Part shown: piece after piece, positions 12,001 to 20,461 of the stretch
How positions within the stretch are numbered: the stretch's first letter is position 1
Layout: every line of letters begins with the position of its first letter
Assembly (NCBI GenBank): GCA_937863385.1
Contig: CALMBW010000020.1
Coordinates: 434,001-498,000 of the forward strand
Direction: 5' to 3'
DNA from: an uncultured Actinomycetes bacterium
Lineage (GTDB): Bacteria > Actinomycetota > CADDZG01 > WHSQ01
DNA length: 64,000 bases
Translations under genes and position numbers: made by a program
Notes under the pieces: generated by a model
Told to the model about the DNA's origin: nothing
The model's input: only the letters and a program-made list of their open reading frames with translations
Database searches by the model: none

Positions 12001-12809
12001 ACGCCTACCTGTTGCTCTTTAGCACCAACGGACGCGTGTATCGCTTGAAAGCTCATGAGATCCCGAAGCGTGATCGCAATGCGCGTGGTACTGCAGTGGT
12101 CAACGTCGTCTCGATGCGTCCTGAGGACAAGGTAGCGGCCGTTATCGACACACGTGATTACGAGAGCTACCGCTATCTATTGATCGCAACCAAGAACGGG
12201 ATGGTCAAGAAGACCGCTTTCCAGGAGTACGACTCATCCCGGCGTGAGGGGATCATCGCGGTCAACCTCAAAGAGGGTGACGAAGTCGTCAAAGTGCAAC
12301 CCACATCGGGGAATGACGACGTCTTGTTGATCACAGGCAAAGGTCAGGCTATCCGGTTCAAAGAGGAGCACGTGCGGCCGATGGGACGCACAGCAACCGG
12401 CGTTATCGGTATCAAGCTTGCGCCGGACGACAGCGTCGTCGCCTGCGATGTGATCGGGGATGACGGCAAAGCGGATCTGCTGGTCGTAACAGACTCTGGT
12501 TACGGGAAGCGCACGAGGTTGAAGGATTTCCCGCGCAAGGGACGCGCCGGCAAGGGTGTGATCGCGATGAAGCTGACCAGGGTGCGCGGCGAGATCGTCG
12601 GTGCTCATGTGGTGCACGAAGGAGATGAGGTGTTCTTGATCTCGAGTGACGGGGTGGTTATCCGTATGGGTACCGACACGATCTCTCGTCAGGGACGCCC
12701 GGCAACCGGCGTGCGGGTCATGAATCTCGCTACCGAGGGCAGGATCTCGGCCCTCGCCCCGGTTGTCGGTGAGTCTGACGACGGCCAGAGCCAGTTGCCC
12801 GACGCCTGA
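9024..12809 (+). CDS. gyrA: DNA gyrase subunit A precursor containing an intein
   Basis: 1261 codons from GTG at 9024. After removal of the intein (residues 136-554) the protein is about 842 residues, normal for GyrA. The breakage-reunion domain is intact ([17 protein letters not shown], then the catalytic tyrosine as residue 135 in AAMRY). The intein sits directly after that tyrosine, and the downstream extein begins [13 protein letters not shown]. The C-terminal beta-pinwheel contains the GyrA box RQGRGGRGV. Without splicing the active site would be destroyed, so gyrase activity depends on it. Confidence 0.98.
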   Translation: MSPGGKPFQDKLPGDDGPGGIGEVTIEEEVQQSFLEYAMSVIVSRALPDARDGLKPVHRRILFSALEAGLRPDRPFRKCAALVGDVMKKYHPHGDQAIYDALARLAQDFSTRYPLIDGQGNFGSIDGDAPAAMRYCVTGDTRVRTPHGTVRIDSLADLPEDSEADVDMKVTGLHGDPVRITKVFNSGVHPTLHVRTSEGFELTGTHNHPVLCLESVAGVPMLQWKLLEEVEPGTYVAMARHGVDEMGDLDPSERAIAVLTGAWLAEGFASENRAGFNSLDKDYFDEVLAAYDHVVGGPRYVSSRTIRSGDTLYELDVQNMDAFSDSAIAVFKGAKSEDKSVPELVWNASPGFKQAFLRSLFEGDGSSSILGRNTIQISYSTRSFQLAQDVQDLLLEFGIVSRQSLSARGEIKVVITNRRDARRFATSVGFLGRKQLKLQAALDSIPAESRAMSSDHIPFLASYVRLEGAQTWRDREWLIKHNIDHIERWERDREEILSHITSDEVKAVIAPLTTGEYYFARVATVEDAGNMPVYSVRVDTDDHAFIAGGFVNHNTESRLSKLAMELVRDIDEETVDFEPNYDGYEMQPTVLPARFPNLLVNGSSGIAVGMATNIPPHNLGEVIDAVTEVLEDPDLIKDKEKMLKAVMKHIKGPDFPTGALILGQQGIKDAYLTGRGSVKMRAVCEIEEGPKGNPRIVITELPYQVNKARLQEKIAELVHAKDNKLEGIADIRDESSERGGMRVVIDLKKTAVPQVVLNTLYKRTQLQDNFNVNVLALVDGVPRTLNVAEAIEAYINHQIEVITRRTKYRLRKAEERSHILEGLIIALDHIDEIVALIRAAADVETARTQLMERFGLSEIQAQHILDMPLKRLTGLEQDKIRAEYEELQKTIKELKAILADPKRVLSLIASELKEVKERFADKRRSRIVPDEGEFDIEDLIADEDLVVSVSRDGYVKSVPLDTYRRQGRGGRGVRGASLKEGDIVEHLITTTAHAYLLLFSTNGRVYRLKAHEIPKRDRNARGTAVVNVVSMRPEDKVAAVIDTRDYESYRYLLIATKNGMVKKTAFQEYDSSRREGIIAVNLKEGDEVVKVQPTSGNDDVLLITGKGQAIRFKEEHVRPMGRTATGVIGIKLAPDDSVVACDVIGDDGKADLLVVTDSGYGKRTRLKDFPRKGRAGKGVIAMKLTRVRGEIVGAHVVHEGDEVFLISSDGVVIRMGTDTISRQGRPATGVRVMNLATEGRISALAPVVGESDDGQSQLPDA
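9429..10685 (+). mobile_element. GyrA intein with LAGLIDADG homing endonuclease (419 aa)
   Basis: An in-frame protein-splicing element that starts with Cys ([10 protein letters not shown]) and ends with VNHN before extein Thr. The splicing block with [11 protein letters not shown] and the C-terminal block [18 protein letters not shown] are clear and closely resemble mycobacterial GyrA inteins at the same site. Between them lie two LAGLIDADG-type motifs, [10 protein letters not shown] (about 9798-9827) and [12 protein letters not shown] (about 10087-10124), so it is a full-length intein rather than a mini-intein. The first motif has Glu at the usual acidic position, so the endonuclease could be active. 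I see no break in the frame. Confidence 0.95.
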
Positions 12810-12849
12810 TGCCGCGGGCGACCAGCCAATCGCCCATACTGTTTACCCA

Positions 12850-13557
12850 GTGGACAACCAGCGGCCATCTAAGCCTTCAAGCGGTTCCGGTGGAGCCGAT
12901 GACGACCGCGGCCTTTTCGAGATCCTCGACGCCCCGCTGCCTTCTGAAGTAGCCCGCAAGGAGGGCCGTTTCGACACTCCGCCACCCCGGCGCCGTGAGC
13001 CGCCCCGGCGGTCCGTCGACCCTACCCCGCCGGTCCGGAGGCGGCCGGCGGCCCCGGAACCTTTCGAGCCCCCGGTGGTCCCTCCTGCCGGGGCATATCC
13101 ACAGCCCGATGTTGACGAGCAGACCCGACCGATGCCGGTGCGGTCTGCTCAACGCAGACGAGAGCGGCGTGGGAGACCGGTGCGCCCGTCCGCCACCGGG
13201 GTTCGTCGAGTAAAGCGAACGCTCAAGCACATCGACCCGATAAGCGTGTTGAAGGTTTCGCTCGTTTTCTACACGTTCTTTCTGCTCGTGTGGCTGGTCA
13301 TCATGGCGGTCGTCTACACCGTCTTGAATGGCATGGGCTTGTTCGACCAACTCGAGAGTCTCGGAACCGATCTGGTGCTTCCCGCCCTGCAGAACGAGAT
13401 CACACTCGGCACGGTCGAGAAGTGGACCTTGCTGGTAGGGATCTTCTGCGTCATCGGTGGGTCGATCCTGAACGCCTTCTTGGCGTTTCTCTACAACATC
13501 ATCTCCGACGTCGTCGGGGGGATCGAAGTCTCCTTCAACGAGCGCGCTGAACCGTAG
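12850..13557 (+). CDS. DUF3566 membrane protein
   Basis: About 235 residues if the GTG at 12850 is the start; no ribosome site precedes it. A CATACT hexamer at 12835-12840 would fit a leaderless message, but that is speculative. The first 125 residues are Pro/Arg-rich and disordered. The C-terminal 110 residues hold the DUF3566 domain with two membrane segments (VLKVSLVFYTFFLLVWLVIM and LLVGIFCVIGGSILNAFLA). This family regularly follows gyrA in actinomycetes. The function is not established. Confidence 0.85.
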   Translation: MDNQRPSKPSSGSGGADDDRGLFEILDAPLPSEVARKEGRFDTPPPRRREPPRRSVDPTPPVRRRPAAPEPFEPPVVPPAGAYPQPDVDEQTRPMPVRSAQRRRERRGRPVRPSATGVRRVKRTLKHIDPISVLKVSLVFYTFFLLVWLVIMAVVYTVLNGMGLFDQLESLGTDLVLPALQNEITLGTVEKWTLLVGIFCVIGGSILNAFLAFLYNIISDVVGGIEVSFNERAEP

Positions 13558-13616
13558 TTCCCGGGATCTTTTATGACTCCTAGGATGTCGGCCGGGCACT
13601 CGTCGACGGAGGTGAC

Positions 13617-14720
13617 ATGTCGGATCCGATGATCTCGCTCGATGGAGTCACGAAGCGGTTCGCTTCGGGTTCTAACGCGGTCGAGGATCTGTCGCTCGAT
13701 GTTCCCAAGGGGGAAACGGTCGTCTTGGTCGGCCCCTCCGGTTGCGGCAAGACCACCACCATGAAGTTGATCAACCGTCTCGTCGAACCGACGACCGGCA
13801 CGATCACGGTCAATGGTGTCGATATCTTGAGGCAAGATCCCGTCGAGCTGCGCCGAAGCATCGGTTATGTGATCCAAAGCATCGGGCTGATGCCTCATCG
13901 CACGGTCGAGCAGAACATCGGCATGGTCCCGCGTCTGATGGGATGGCCCGGCTCCAAGATCGCCGATCGTGTCCGAGAGCTATCCGAGATGTTCGAACTG
14001 GACGCCACCCTTTTGAAGCGATATCCGTCGGAGTTGTCCGGCGGGCAACGGCAACGGGTCGGTGTTGCCCGAGCGCTTGCAGCGGACCCTCCCGTGATGC
14101 TCATGGACGAACCCTTTGGGGCAGTTGATCCCATCGTGCGTGAGAGATTGCAAGACCAGTTCTTGGCGCTGAAAGCCGAACTTGCCAAGACCATCGTCTT
14201 CGTTACGCACGACATCGATGAAGCGATCAAGATGGCCGATCGCATCGCGATCTTGAACACCGGCGCGAGGGTAGAGCAGTATGCGCCTCCCCTGGAGATC
14301 CTGCGCGATCCTGCTAACGATTTCGTCCGTGACTTCGTGGGGGCCGAACGTGGTCTCAAGCGATTGGCGCTCAGCATCGTGGGCGACATCGATGTTGAGA
14401 AGGGCCCTGTGGTGTCGCGCACGGCGTCCGTTGCAGAAGCAGAGGCCGAGATGGATAGGTCCGGGTTCGACTGGGTCAGCGTGGTGACCGACGGCGAGCT
14501 GGCCGGTTGGGTGGATCGCGACGCGCTGAAAGGTGTTTCAACCGTCGGAGATGCCAAGGCTCGGCCCTTCTCCGCTTACGTCACGGCAGAGGACTCATTG
14601 CGGCAAGCCCTGGACTCGATCGTCACTTCTCGTACCAATGTCGCCGTGGTCGTGTCCGAAGGACAGCGTTACCGGGGCATCCTGACGCTAGAAGGCCTGT
14701 CTAAGGGCCTGAGCTCGTGA
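13617..14720 (+). CDS. Osmoprotectant ABC transporter ATP-binding protein (OpuCA/ProV-like)
   Basis: 367 residues with an excellent ribosome site (GGAGGTGAC before ATG). The ATPase domain has Walker A GPSGCGKTTT, the Q-loop, signature LSGGQRQRVG and Walker B VMLMDEPFGAVD. The C-terminal 120 residues look like a CBS pair, which in OpuA/OpuC transporters senses ionic strength. It likely powers uptake of glycine betaine, carnitine or choline. It is first of a four-gene operon with two permeases and a lipoprotein; its stop overlaps the next start as GTGA. Confidence 0.93.
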   Translation: MSDPMISLDGVTKRFASGSNAVEDLSLDVPKGETVVLVGPSGCGKTTTMKLINRLVEPTTGTITVNGVDILRQDPVELRRSIGYVIQSIGLMPHRTVEQNIGMVPRLMGWPGSKIADRVRELSEMFELDATLLKRYPSELSGGQRQRVGVARALAADPPVMLMDEPFGAVDPIVRERLQDQFLALKAELAKTIVFVTHDIDEAIKMADRIAILNTGARVEQYAPPLEILRDPANDFVRDFVGAERGLKRLALSIVGDIDVEKGPVVSRTASVAEAEAEMDRSGFDWVSVVTDGELAGWVDRDALKGVSTVGDAKARPFSAYVTAEDSLRQALDSIVTSRTNVAVVVSEGQRYRGILTLEGLSKGLSS

Positions 14721-15376
14721 ACGATCTCTTTCGTTGGGACTACGTCTTTGATCATCTCGATGAGATCCAGGCGAGCACACTCGAACATCTGAAGCTGACT
14801 CTTCTAGCGGTCGGTGTCGGTCTGCTGATCTCTTTCCCCCTGGCTCTTCTAGCGCACCGCGTCCGGTGGACATACGGCCCGATCACGTGGGTGACCGGCG
14901 TGATGTTCACGATCCCCAGCCTGGCATTGTTCGCTTTTCTCGTCCCGTTCACGGGCCTGACCGTACTAACCGCCGAGATCGGACTCGTCTCCTATACGTT
15001 GCTGATCCTCATCCGGAACATCGTCAGTGCACTCGATGCGGTTCCGGCCGACGTTCGGGAATCCGCGGTCGGTATGGGATTGAGTCCGGGGCAAGTGATG
15101 TGGCGAGTGCAGGTACCGCTCGCCCTCCCCGTGATCTTGGGTGGTGTTCGCATAGCGACGGTCACTACCATCGGACTCGTTACCGTGACTGCCGTGATCG
15201 GGCAGGGCGGCGTCGGGACCTACATCTTGAGCGGACTTCGTAGCCTGGTCCCGACGTTCACCATCCTGGGAGCAGCTTTGGCGATCATCTTGGCCGTGAC
15301 CATGGATCGTTTGCTGGTTCTGGTCGAGAAGCTTGTTACTCCCTGGGCACGATCCAGAAGCGCGAGGACAGCCTGA
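14717..15376 (+). CDS. Osmoprotectant ABC transporter permease (OpuCB/D-like)
   Basis: 219 residues starting at GTG within the upstream stop. At least five hydrophobic segments are visible. The cytoplasmic EAA loop that contacts the ATPase reads VRESAVGMGLSPGQVMWRVQVP. The segment GGVRIATVTTIGLVTVTAVIG is typical of ProW/OpuCB proteins. It pairs with the next permease to form the membrane channel. Its stop overlaps the next ATG (TGATG). Confidence 0.92.
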   Translation: MNDLFRWDYVFDHLDEIQASTLEHLKLTLLAVGVGLLISFPLALLAHRVRWTYGPITWVTGVMFTIPSLALFAFLVPFTGLTVLTAEIGLVSYTLLILIRNIVSALDAVPADVRESAVGMGLSPGQVMWRVQVPLALPVILGGVRIATVTTIGLVTVTAVIGQGGVGTYILSGLRSLVPTFTILGAALAIILAVTMDRLLVLVEKLVTPWARSRSARTA

Positions 15377-16119
15377 TGGACGTACTTGTCGAAGCGCTCG
15401 AGCTGCTGTTCGACGGATCGAATTGGACGGGTTCGATGCTCGATTCGGGATCGATCCTCACCAGGCTCTGGGAACATGTCTTCATCTCGGTTACGTCGGT
15501 GGCACTCGCCATCGTGGTGGCGCTACCGTTGGGTCTTTACATCGGGCACCGCCGCCGCTTCGAGGCGCTGGTGATCAATCTGTCGAACGTCGGCCGTGCT
15601 CTGCCTGCATTCGCTGTCCTTGCTCTGGCTTACACGGTGGCGCTCAGATGGCAGATCTCGTTCGAGTTCTGGCCGGCTTTCATCGCTCTTTTCTTGCTAG
15701 CGATACCGCCGATCGTCACGAACACCTATGTCGGCGTCAAAGAGGTTGATGCGGATGTCGTCGAAGCCGCCCGCGGGATGGGTTTCTCCGAGATCGAGGT
15801 GCTACGGCGGATAGAGATCCCGTTGTCCTTGCCCCTGATCGTCGCTGGGATCAGAACGTCGCTGGTCCAAGTGATCGCCACGGCGACCCTCGCAGCGATT
15901 ACCGCGGGAGGCAACTTCGGCCGTTTCATCCAGAACGGATTCGCGCGGCAGGAAAGACCACTGATCCTCGCCGGCGCCATCCTCGTCGCCCTGCTGGCTA
16001 TCGCAGCCGAATTGCTCATGGCTCTTGTCGAGAAGGCGGTGCGGCAAAGGTCAACCGAGTCCCCCGACGCCACGGTGTTCGATGAAGTTGGACTTGGCCC
16101 CGGGGTCGAAGCAGCCTGA
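15376..16119 (+). CDS. Osmoprotectant ABC transporter permease, second subunit
   Basis: 247 residues and homologous to the preceding permease, with five to six membrane segments. The EAA loop reads VVEAARGMGFSEIEVLRRIEIP. The GIRTSLVQVIATATLAAIT segment and FGRFIQNGFARQE near the end are typical. Two different permeases next to each other are normal for OpuC-type systems. A gap of about 95 bp separates it from the binding-protein gene. Confidence 0.92.
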   Translation: MDVLVEALELLFDGSNWTGSMLDSGSILTRLWEHVFISVTSVALAIVVALPLGLYIGHRRRFEALVINLSNVGRALPAFAVLALAYTVALRWQISFEFWPAFIALFLLAIPPIVTNTYVGVKEVDADVVEAARGMGFSEIEVLRRIEIPLSLPLIVAGIRTSLVQVIATATLAAITAGGNFGRFIQNGFARQERPLILAGAILVALLAIAAELLMALVEKAVRQRSTESPDATVFDEVGLGPGVEAA

Positions 16120-16213
16120 GGGAAGGCCCGGGACGGATCCCGGGTTGAGGTTAGGGTCGGCTGGTTCATCTAGGGGGCGGGACGCCCCCATGCCAATGGA
16201 GGGAGGTCTACCC

Positions 16214-17140
16214 ATGCGGGATAACCGCAGATACGTCCTCGGGGCGGTCTTGCTGGCGTTCGCGTTGTTTCTGGGCGCTTGTGGATCGGGAGGGGACGAC
16301 GATGACTCGGGGGATGCAGGCGGGGGTGACGGATCGAAGGGCAGTGTGACCGTCGGTTCTGACAGTTTCCCAGAGGCACAGATCGTGGGCGAGATGTACG
16401 CCCTCGTTCTGGAGAACGCGGGTTTCGAGGTCGAGCGGCAGCTCGACATCCAGTCACGTGAGGTCAGGTTGCCGGCGATGGAGTCCGGCGAGATAGACGT
16501 TGCACCGGAGTACGTCGCGAGCCTGTTGAGTGTCGTAGATCCGGAGGCGGATCTGACGGGCGACGCGACAGAGGTGGCCGAGCGATTGACGGCTCCGCTG
16601 CAGGAGAAGGGCCTAGAGATCCTGACACCGTCGGCTGCTATCGACACCAACGCGTTCGCCGTCACCCAAGAGACCGCCGGTGAGTTCGGACTCGTCACCA
16701 TGAGCGACCTCGCTGACGTTGCCGGTGACATGGTCCTAGGCGCGCCGACCGAGTGCCCCGATCGACCCTTCTGCATCCCCGGTCTGAAAGAGACCTATGG
16801 GGTCGAGTTCCGAGAGTTCAAGGAGCTGGAGTATGGAGCTGCCACCGTTCAGGCCCTCCAAGCAGGCGCGGTCGACGTTGGCCTGATCTTCTCGACCGAT
16901 CCACTGGTAAGCGAGAATGAGCTCGTCGTGCTGGACGACGACAAGTCTCTGCAATCGGCCGACAACATCGTGCCCTTGGTGTCGAGCGAGCTGCCGCAAG
17001 AAGCGAAGGACCTTCTCGATGAGGTAAGCGCGACGTTGACCACCGAAGAGATCACCGACCTCAACAGACGAGTTGCGATCGATCTCGAAGATGCAGCCGA
17101 CGTTGCTCGGGAGTTCCTCGAAGGTAAAGGCCTGCTTTAG
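16214..17140 (+). CDS. Osmoprotectant-binding lipoprotein (OpuCC/ProX-like)
   Basis: 308 residues. I chose the ATG at 16214 because a GGAGGGAGG ribosome site precedes it and the signal peptide starts there; the open frame extends 63 codons further. The lipobox is LFLGAC, so the mature protein is anchored at Cys. An acidic Gly/Asp linker follows, then the binding fold beginning TVGSDSFPEAQIVGEMYA, the usual start of quaternary-amine binding proteins. It delivers the solute to the two permeases. A terminator follows 20 bp later. Confidence 0.92.
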   Translation: MRDNRRYVLGAVLLAFALFLGACGSGGDDDDSGDAGGGDGSKGSVTVGSDSFPEAQIVGEMYALVLENAGFEVERQLDIQSREVRLPAMESGEIDVAPEYVASLLSVVDPEADLTGDATEVAERLTAPLQEKGLEILTPSAAIDTNAFAVTQETAGEFGLVTMSDLADVAGDMVLGAPTECPDRPFCIPGLKETYGVEFREFKELEYGAATVQALQAGAVDVGLIFSTDPLVSENELVVLDDDKSLQSADNIVPLVSSELPQEAKDLLDEVSATLTTEEITDLNRRVAIDLEDAADVAREFLEGKGLL

Positions 17141-17159
17141 AGAGGTTCGGACATGAACG

Positions 17160-17190
17160 AAGGGGTCGCTCCTCATGGGGCGACCCCTTT
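17160..17190 (+). terminator. Rho-independent terminator after the osmoprotectant operon
   Basis: AAGGGGTCGC pairs with GCGACCCCTT around a 10-nt loop, giving a ten-pair GC-rich stem. Only a short T run follows. It lies just after the binding-protein stop and, read on the other strand, could also terminate the convergent DUF1684 gene. Confidence 0.8.
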
Positions 17191-17212
17191 CCGATCTTCC
17201 GACCTGAGTGGA

Positions 17213-17833
17213 TCAGTGCCGTTCTAGGTGCTTCTCTCCGGCCCTGATGGCAACCTCCAGCTGGTTGGGTGGGGGAGCCAGCGGGCAGACCCATCTAGGG
17301 TCATAGGAACACGATGGGTTGTATGCGAAGTTGAAGTCCAGGATGATCCGGTCACCTTCCCACCCGAGGTCCGATCCCTTGATCGTGTCGAGGAGATAGC
17401 GCCCTGCACCGTAGGTCTCGGAACCCGCGGTGGCATCTCTGAAAGGCAGGAATAGTCCTCCGCCGTAACCCGCCAGCCAATAGAGCTCCAGCTCCAGATC
17501 GGCATCCCCGAGGGTGAAGGTCACCGAACCGAAGCGCTCGAAGCTATAAGCCCCGTTTCCACTGGTGGCGATGTCGTAGGTCTTGGGCTCTGCGGCGGAC
17601 ACGGTGCCGGTCACCCGAGCGCCGGGGTCGTAGTCGAAGTACGACAGTCCCGAGTCTCGCCGAGGGTCACCCTCGGCGAGTGGCGTCTGCGGATGGCCGG
17701 CGAACATCCTGTCCCGTTCTTGCCTCCAAAGGCGCCAAGCGCGCTCGGGGGCATCATCGGCGCGTACGGCGGCGTAGAGCGAGAAGATGCGGCGTTTCCA
17801 GTCGAGCAAGGTGGCGGCGTCGTCGGGTCTCAT
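17213..17833 (-). CDS. DUF1684 family protein
   Basis: 206 residues, soluble, no signal peptide. The C-terminal family signature is strong: GRYLLDTIKGSDLG, then DFNFAYNPSCSYDPRWVCP and LAPPPNQLEVAIRAGE. The N-terminal half has an SYFDYDPGARVTG strand pattern seen in the family. The molecular function is not established. Length is normal. It stands alone, convergent with the osmoprotectant operon and downstream of tRNA-Ile on the same strand. Confidence 0.85.
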   Translation of the reverse strand: MRPDDAATLLDWKRRIFSLYAAVRADDAPERAWRLWRQERDRMFAGHPQTPLAEGDPRRDSGLSYFDYDPGARVTGTVSAAEPKTYDIATSGNGAYSFERFGSVTFTLGDADLELELYWLAGYGGGLFLPFRDATAGSETYGAGRYLLDTIKGSDLGWEGDRIILDFNFAYNPSCSYDPRWVCPLAPPPNQLEVAIRAGEKHLERH

Positions 17834-17866
17834 GCTGAAGCCGAGAGTAGTTCCTCTTGCTCGTTG

Positions 17867-18139
17867 CCACCCATGCGCTCTAACCGAGCTGAGCGGGGGT
17901 AGGTAGTGGGCCCAGATGGACTTGAACCATCGGCCTCACCCGGATCACCCACCCACCCATGCGCTCTAACCGAGCTGAGCGGGGGGTCGGTAGTGGGCCC
18001 AGATGGACTTGAACCATCGGCCTCACCCTTATCAGGGGTGCGCTCTAACCGAGCTGAGCTATGGGCCCTCGTACAGCGGTGCAGTCAAGAGGTATCCCCC
18101 GCCCGCCCGGCCGTAACCGAGCTGAGCTATGGGCCCTCG
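17867..18139 (-). repeat. Tandem fragments of the tRNA-Ile gene
   Basis: The intact tRNA-Ile is surrounded by partial copies. A block of about 75 bp (17867-17941) recurs at 17953-18028, about 87 bp further on; it contains a D-arm piece plus the complete 3' half of the tRNA. A 26-bp piece of the 5' end (18046-18071) recurs exactly at 18114-18139. The copy read from about 17980 down to 17907 lacks a matching acceptor strand and has a broken anticodon stem, so it is not a working tRNA. Confidence 0.85.
17994..18068 (-). tRNA. tRNA-Ile (anticodon GAT)
   Basis: Cloverleaf of 75 nt: acceptor GGGCCCA pairs with TGGGCCC, discriminator A, D-arm GCTC...GAGC, anticodon arm ACCCC-TGATAAG-GGGT with GAT, and T-arm around GGTTCAAGTCC. 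CCA is not encoded. In mycobacteria ileT follows gyrA and the DUF3566 gene on the gyrase strand; here it is on the opposite strand. Confidence 0.95.
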
Positions 18140-18162
18140 AGACTGCGACTCCGCATGATAAC

Positions 18163-18191
18163 GGCCCCCGCCCTGGATATGGACGGGGGCC
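18163..18191 (-). terminator. Hairpin after the LVIVD-repeat gene
   Basis: GGCCCCCG and CGGGGGCC form an eight-pair perfect stem around a 13-nt loop, 18 bp past the stop of the leftward gene at 18210. On the minus strand the following bases are only mildly T-rich. It also separates that gene from the downstream tRNA-Ile. Confidence 0.7.
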
Positions 18192-18209
18192 GGTCACTAC
18201 ACAGATCGA

Positions 18210-19592
18210 TTACTTGAAGCGGGCGATCTGGGTCTGAGGGTTGAGTCCGCCATCGTAGAAACGGACCTTCCGTTTGCCGGTGCCCTTCATCTTGAAAACT
18301 CCCACGCCAAAGCCTGAGAGGTAGTCATTCGTGTAGATGCGGCCGTTGTACCAGTAGGTAGACCAGGTGTCGGGAAGGATGCCCCCAGGCTGTTGGAGGT
18401 AGTAGCCGATCTCCTGCGGGTCGGATGGATCGCTGAAGTCGACCGCCGAGATCCCGCCGGAGTAGTACGAGCCGATGGCGATGTACTTGGCTGGGTCCTT
18501 CATAGGGAGGACCGTATAGAGGTGCGTAGTGCAACGCGAGCGTTGCGCTTCCTTCTCGTCGTCCCACTCCGGCACTCGGGGGAGCGAGTAGTTGCCAGCG
18601 AGCACCGGGTTCGAAGGATCTTCGATGTTGTAGAACCACATGGCCCCAACTGTCGAATCCTTGTCCCCGGTGCAACCACCACCACCGGCTGCACCGCCGT
18701 ACTCGTCGCTGATGATGGCGTATTTGCCGTCCCAGGTGAATGCTGCTGAGTGGTTGATCTGGATGTCGGGGTTGGAGATGCGAGCAAGGATCTCGGGCTT
18801 CGCGGGGTCGGAGATATCCCATACCTGGGACTCGGTGATGCATGCCGCGATGACGATGTTTTGCTCGGGCCATGCCTGAAGGTCATGACACCCGAGCGGC
18901 GCATCGTTGGGCAAGGGGGTGGGCGTGATGTCGAACGGTTCGATCATCTCGGCCTTGGATGGATCGTTGGTCGGGAACTTGACGATGCTTACGAGTCCAT
19001 GACCGACAACTGCGTTGCAAGAGTCAGACTGCGAGATCGGGTAGGACTGGATGTACATGTAGGTGGTGTCGCCATCCGGTACCAGCGTGTTCGTGTGCGA
19101 GCCGCACTGCGTCTCGATGAACCCAACCTGCTTGGGTTGTTTCGGGTTGCCGTAGTCAACGATACGGATGCCTTCCTTGTTGAGTGAAGAATCGCTGAGG
19201 TTCGTCTTGGTGTTGTTGCACACACCGTTCTCCACATTGTTGGAACCGGGGGAGTCGATAGATACGAAGACGAACTTGCCTGAGAACGAAACGTCCCCTT
19301 GGCTCCCCGGACAGTTGTGGAAGCCGATCTGCTTCAGGTAGCCGGCTTTCTTGCTGACTATCTTGTAGAGCGCAGTTCCTTGGTAAGAACCGGCATAGAG
19401 CCGTTTGCCGTCGAAGGCGAGGTCAGAGCCCTGGCCCGGCACCTCGCTGCCGACGTCGATCGGTCTCTGCACGAGCTGCTTGACGGTGTCTGAGTGCAAG
19501 TTCTCGTCATGCCCTGCTTGGGCGGTGAAGCCCGTAGACACGAGCGCGATGCACAGCGTCATCACACAAACACGCAGTGTGAGTCGTCCCAT
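18210..19592 (-). CDS. Secreted LVIVD-repeat beta-propeller protein
   Basis: 460 residues from the ATG at 19592, preceded by AGAGGAGG at a good distance; the frame is open 27 codons further up. A signal peptide is visible (RLTLRVCVMTLCIALVSTGFTAQA). The rest has repeated blade segments of the LVIVD type, such as VWDISDPAKPEILARI, YNIEDPSNPVLAGNY and DFSDPSDPQEIGYYL. Several cysteines suggest disulfides. It probably acts outside the membrane; ligand unknown. A second protein of this type is encoded at 22734-24176. Confidence 0.85.
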   Translation of the reverse strand: MGRLTLRVCVMTLCIALVSTGFTAQAGHDENLHSDTVKQLVQRPIDVGSEVPGQGSDLAFDGKRLYAGSYQGTALYKIVSKKAGYLKQIGFHNCPGSQGDVSFSGKFVFVSIDSPGSNNVENGVCNNTKTNLSDSSLNKEGIRIVDYGNPKQPKQVGFIETQCGSHTNTLVPDGDTTYMYIQSYPISQSDSCNAVVGHGLVSIVKFPTNDPSKAEMIEPFDITPTPLPNDAPLGCHDLQAWPEQNIVIAACITESQVWDISDPAKPEILARISNPDIQINHSAAFTWDGKYAIISDEYGGAAGGGGCTGDKDSTVGAMWFYNIEDPSNPVLAGNYSLPRVPEWDDEKEAQRSRCTTHLYTVLPMKDPAKYIAIGSYYSGGISAVDFSDPSDPQEIGYYLQQPGGILPDTWSTYWYNGRIYTNDYLSGFGVGVFKMKGTGKRKVRFYDGGLNPQTQIARFK

Positions 19593-19673
19593 CTGAGGTC
19601 CTCCTCTGGTCGAAGCGTCCTTAGGACACTTCGAGGAACAACGAGCAAAGTCCTTCAATGCCGCACGCGTCAA

Positions 19674-19693
19674 AGGCCCCCCGAAGGGGGCCT
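19674..19693 (-). terminator. Terminator after trxA
   Basis: AGGCCCCC and GGGGGCCT form an eight-pair stem with a tight four-base loop, about 33 bp beyond the trxA stop on the minus strand. Confidence 0.8.
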
Positions 19694-19726
19694 CTTCTGC
19701 CTTGGATCAGTCGTGCTGCTGAGGTC

Positions 19727-20044
19727 CTAGAGGCCGAGCCCAGCGACGATGTCGTCTTTGGGGCGGGCCCCGATCACCTGTGATTGCAAGTCACCATCGC
19801 GGAACAGAGCGATCGTTGGGATGCTCATCACGCCGTACTTCGCTGCGACATTCGGCGACTCATCGATGTTCAGTTTCACTACTTTGACCTTGTCACCGAA
19901 CTCGGTCTGGATCTTCTCGAGTTCGGGGGCGACAAGGCGGCAAGGACCACACCACTCGGCCCAGAAATCCACGATCACCGGCGCGTCGGCGGTGAGGACT
20001 ACTTCATTGAAATCCTGGTCGTTCACGGCCTGGATGTCTGCCAC
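19727..20044 (-). CDS. trxA: Thioredoxin
   Basis: 105 residues with the redox centre WCGPC at residues 31-35 after FWAE and the cis-proline loop MSIPT. It is a cytoplasmic disulfide reductase fed by thioredoxin reductase (not in this window). The normal length and lack of a signal peptide argue for the housekeeping type. It is followed by its own terminator. Confidence 0.97.
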   Translation of the reverse strand: MADIQAVNDQDFNEVVLTADAPVIVDFWAEWCGPCRLVAPELEKIQTEFGDKVKVVKLNIDESPNVAAKYGVMSIPTIALFRDGDLQSQVIGARPKDDIVAGLGL

Positions 20045-20184
20045 TTGCCTTGCCTCCTAGAAATGTGTCGTTCGCCATGGATGAGAACACAGCTTGCTTG
20101 TCTATATTCCCCTACCCGTTGCGGGTGCCCGACCTCGAGCGTGGGTCCGCCGGGACCGGGCGGGGCCATAGGATGGCCGCCGTT

Positions 20185-20257
20185 GGGGCGGTAGCTCAGT
20201 TGGTAGAGCACCGGCTTTGCAAGCCGGGGGTCGTCGGTTCGAGCCCGATCCGCTCCA
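20185..20257 (+). tRNA. tRNA-Ala (anticodon TGC)
   Basis: 73-nt cloverleaf: acceptor GGGGCGG with CCGCTCC, discriminator A, anticodon arm CCGGC-TTTGCAA-GCCGG, T-arm GTCGGTTCGAGCCCGAT. CCA is not encoded. The last 28 nt are repeated downstream (see the repeat entry). Confidence 0.97.
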
Positions 20258-20410
20258 CTGCAGCTACGCTTCCGTGTCGCTCCTCCCGCCCCGGGGCCCG
20301 GCCACTCTCACCCCCGACCCGCGGCTGCGCCGCTCCCGTCGTCGGTTCGCGCCCGATCCGCTCCACTGCAGCTACGCTTCCGTGTCGCTCCTCCCGCCCC
20401 GGGGCCCGGC
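20230..20410 (+). repeat. 73-bp direct repeat containing the 3' end of tRNA-Ala
   Basis: 20230-20302 and 20338-20410 are identical except one base (A at 20242, C at 20350). Each copy holds the T-arm and 3' acceptor strand of tRNA-Ala plus about 45 bp of GC-rich flanking DNA. The spacing between copies is only 35 bp. The layout resembles attL/attR left by an integration event at a tRNA 3' end, but no integrase is present. The 204 bp between the tRNA and the cyclophilin gene hold nothing else I can support. Confidence 0.9.
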
Positions 20411-20461
20411 GTTTTCGCGCGCGCCAGTGGGCGAATAGGTGCCAGATCCTGACCGTAGGAA

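Noticed and set aside
17907-17983. A second functional tRNA-Ile
   Set aside because: The 3' half is intact but the acceptor 5' strand and the anticodon stem do not pair.
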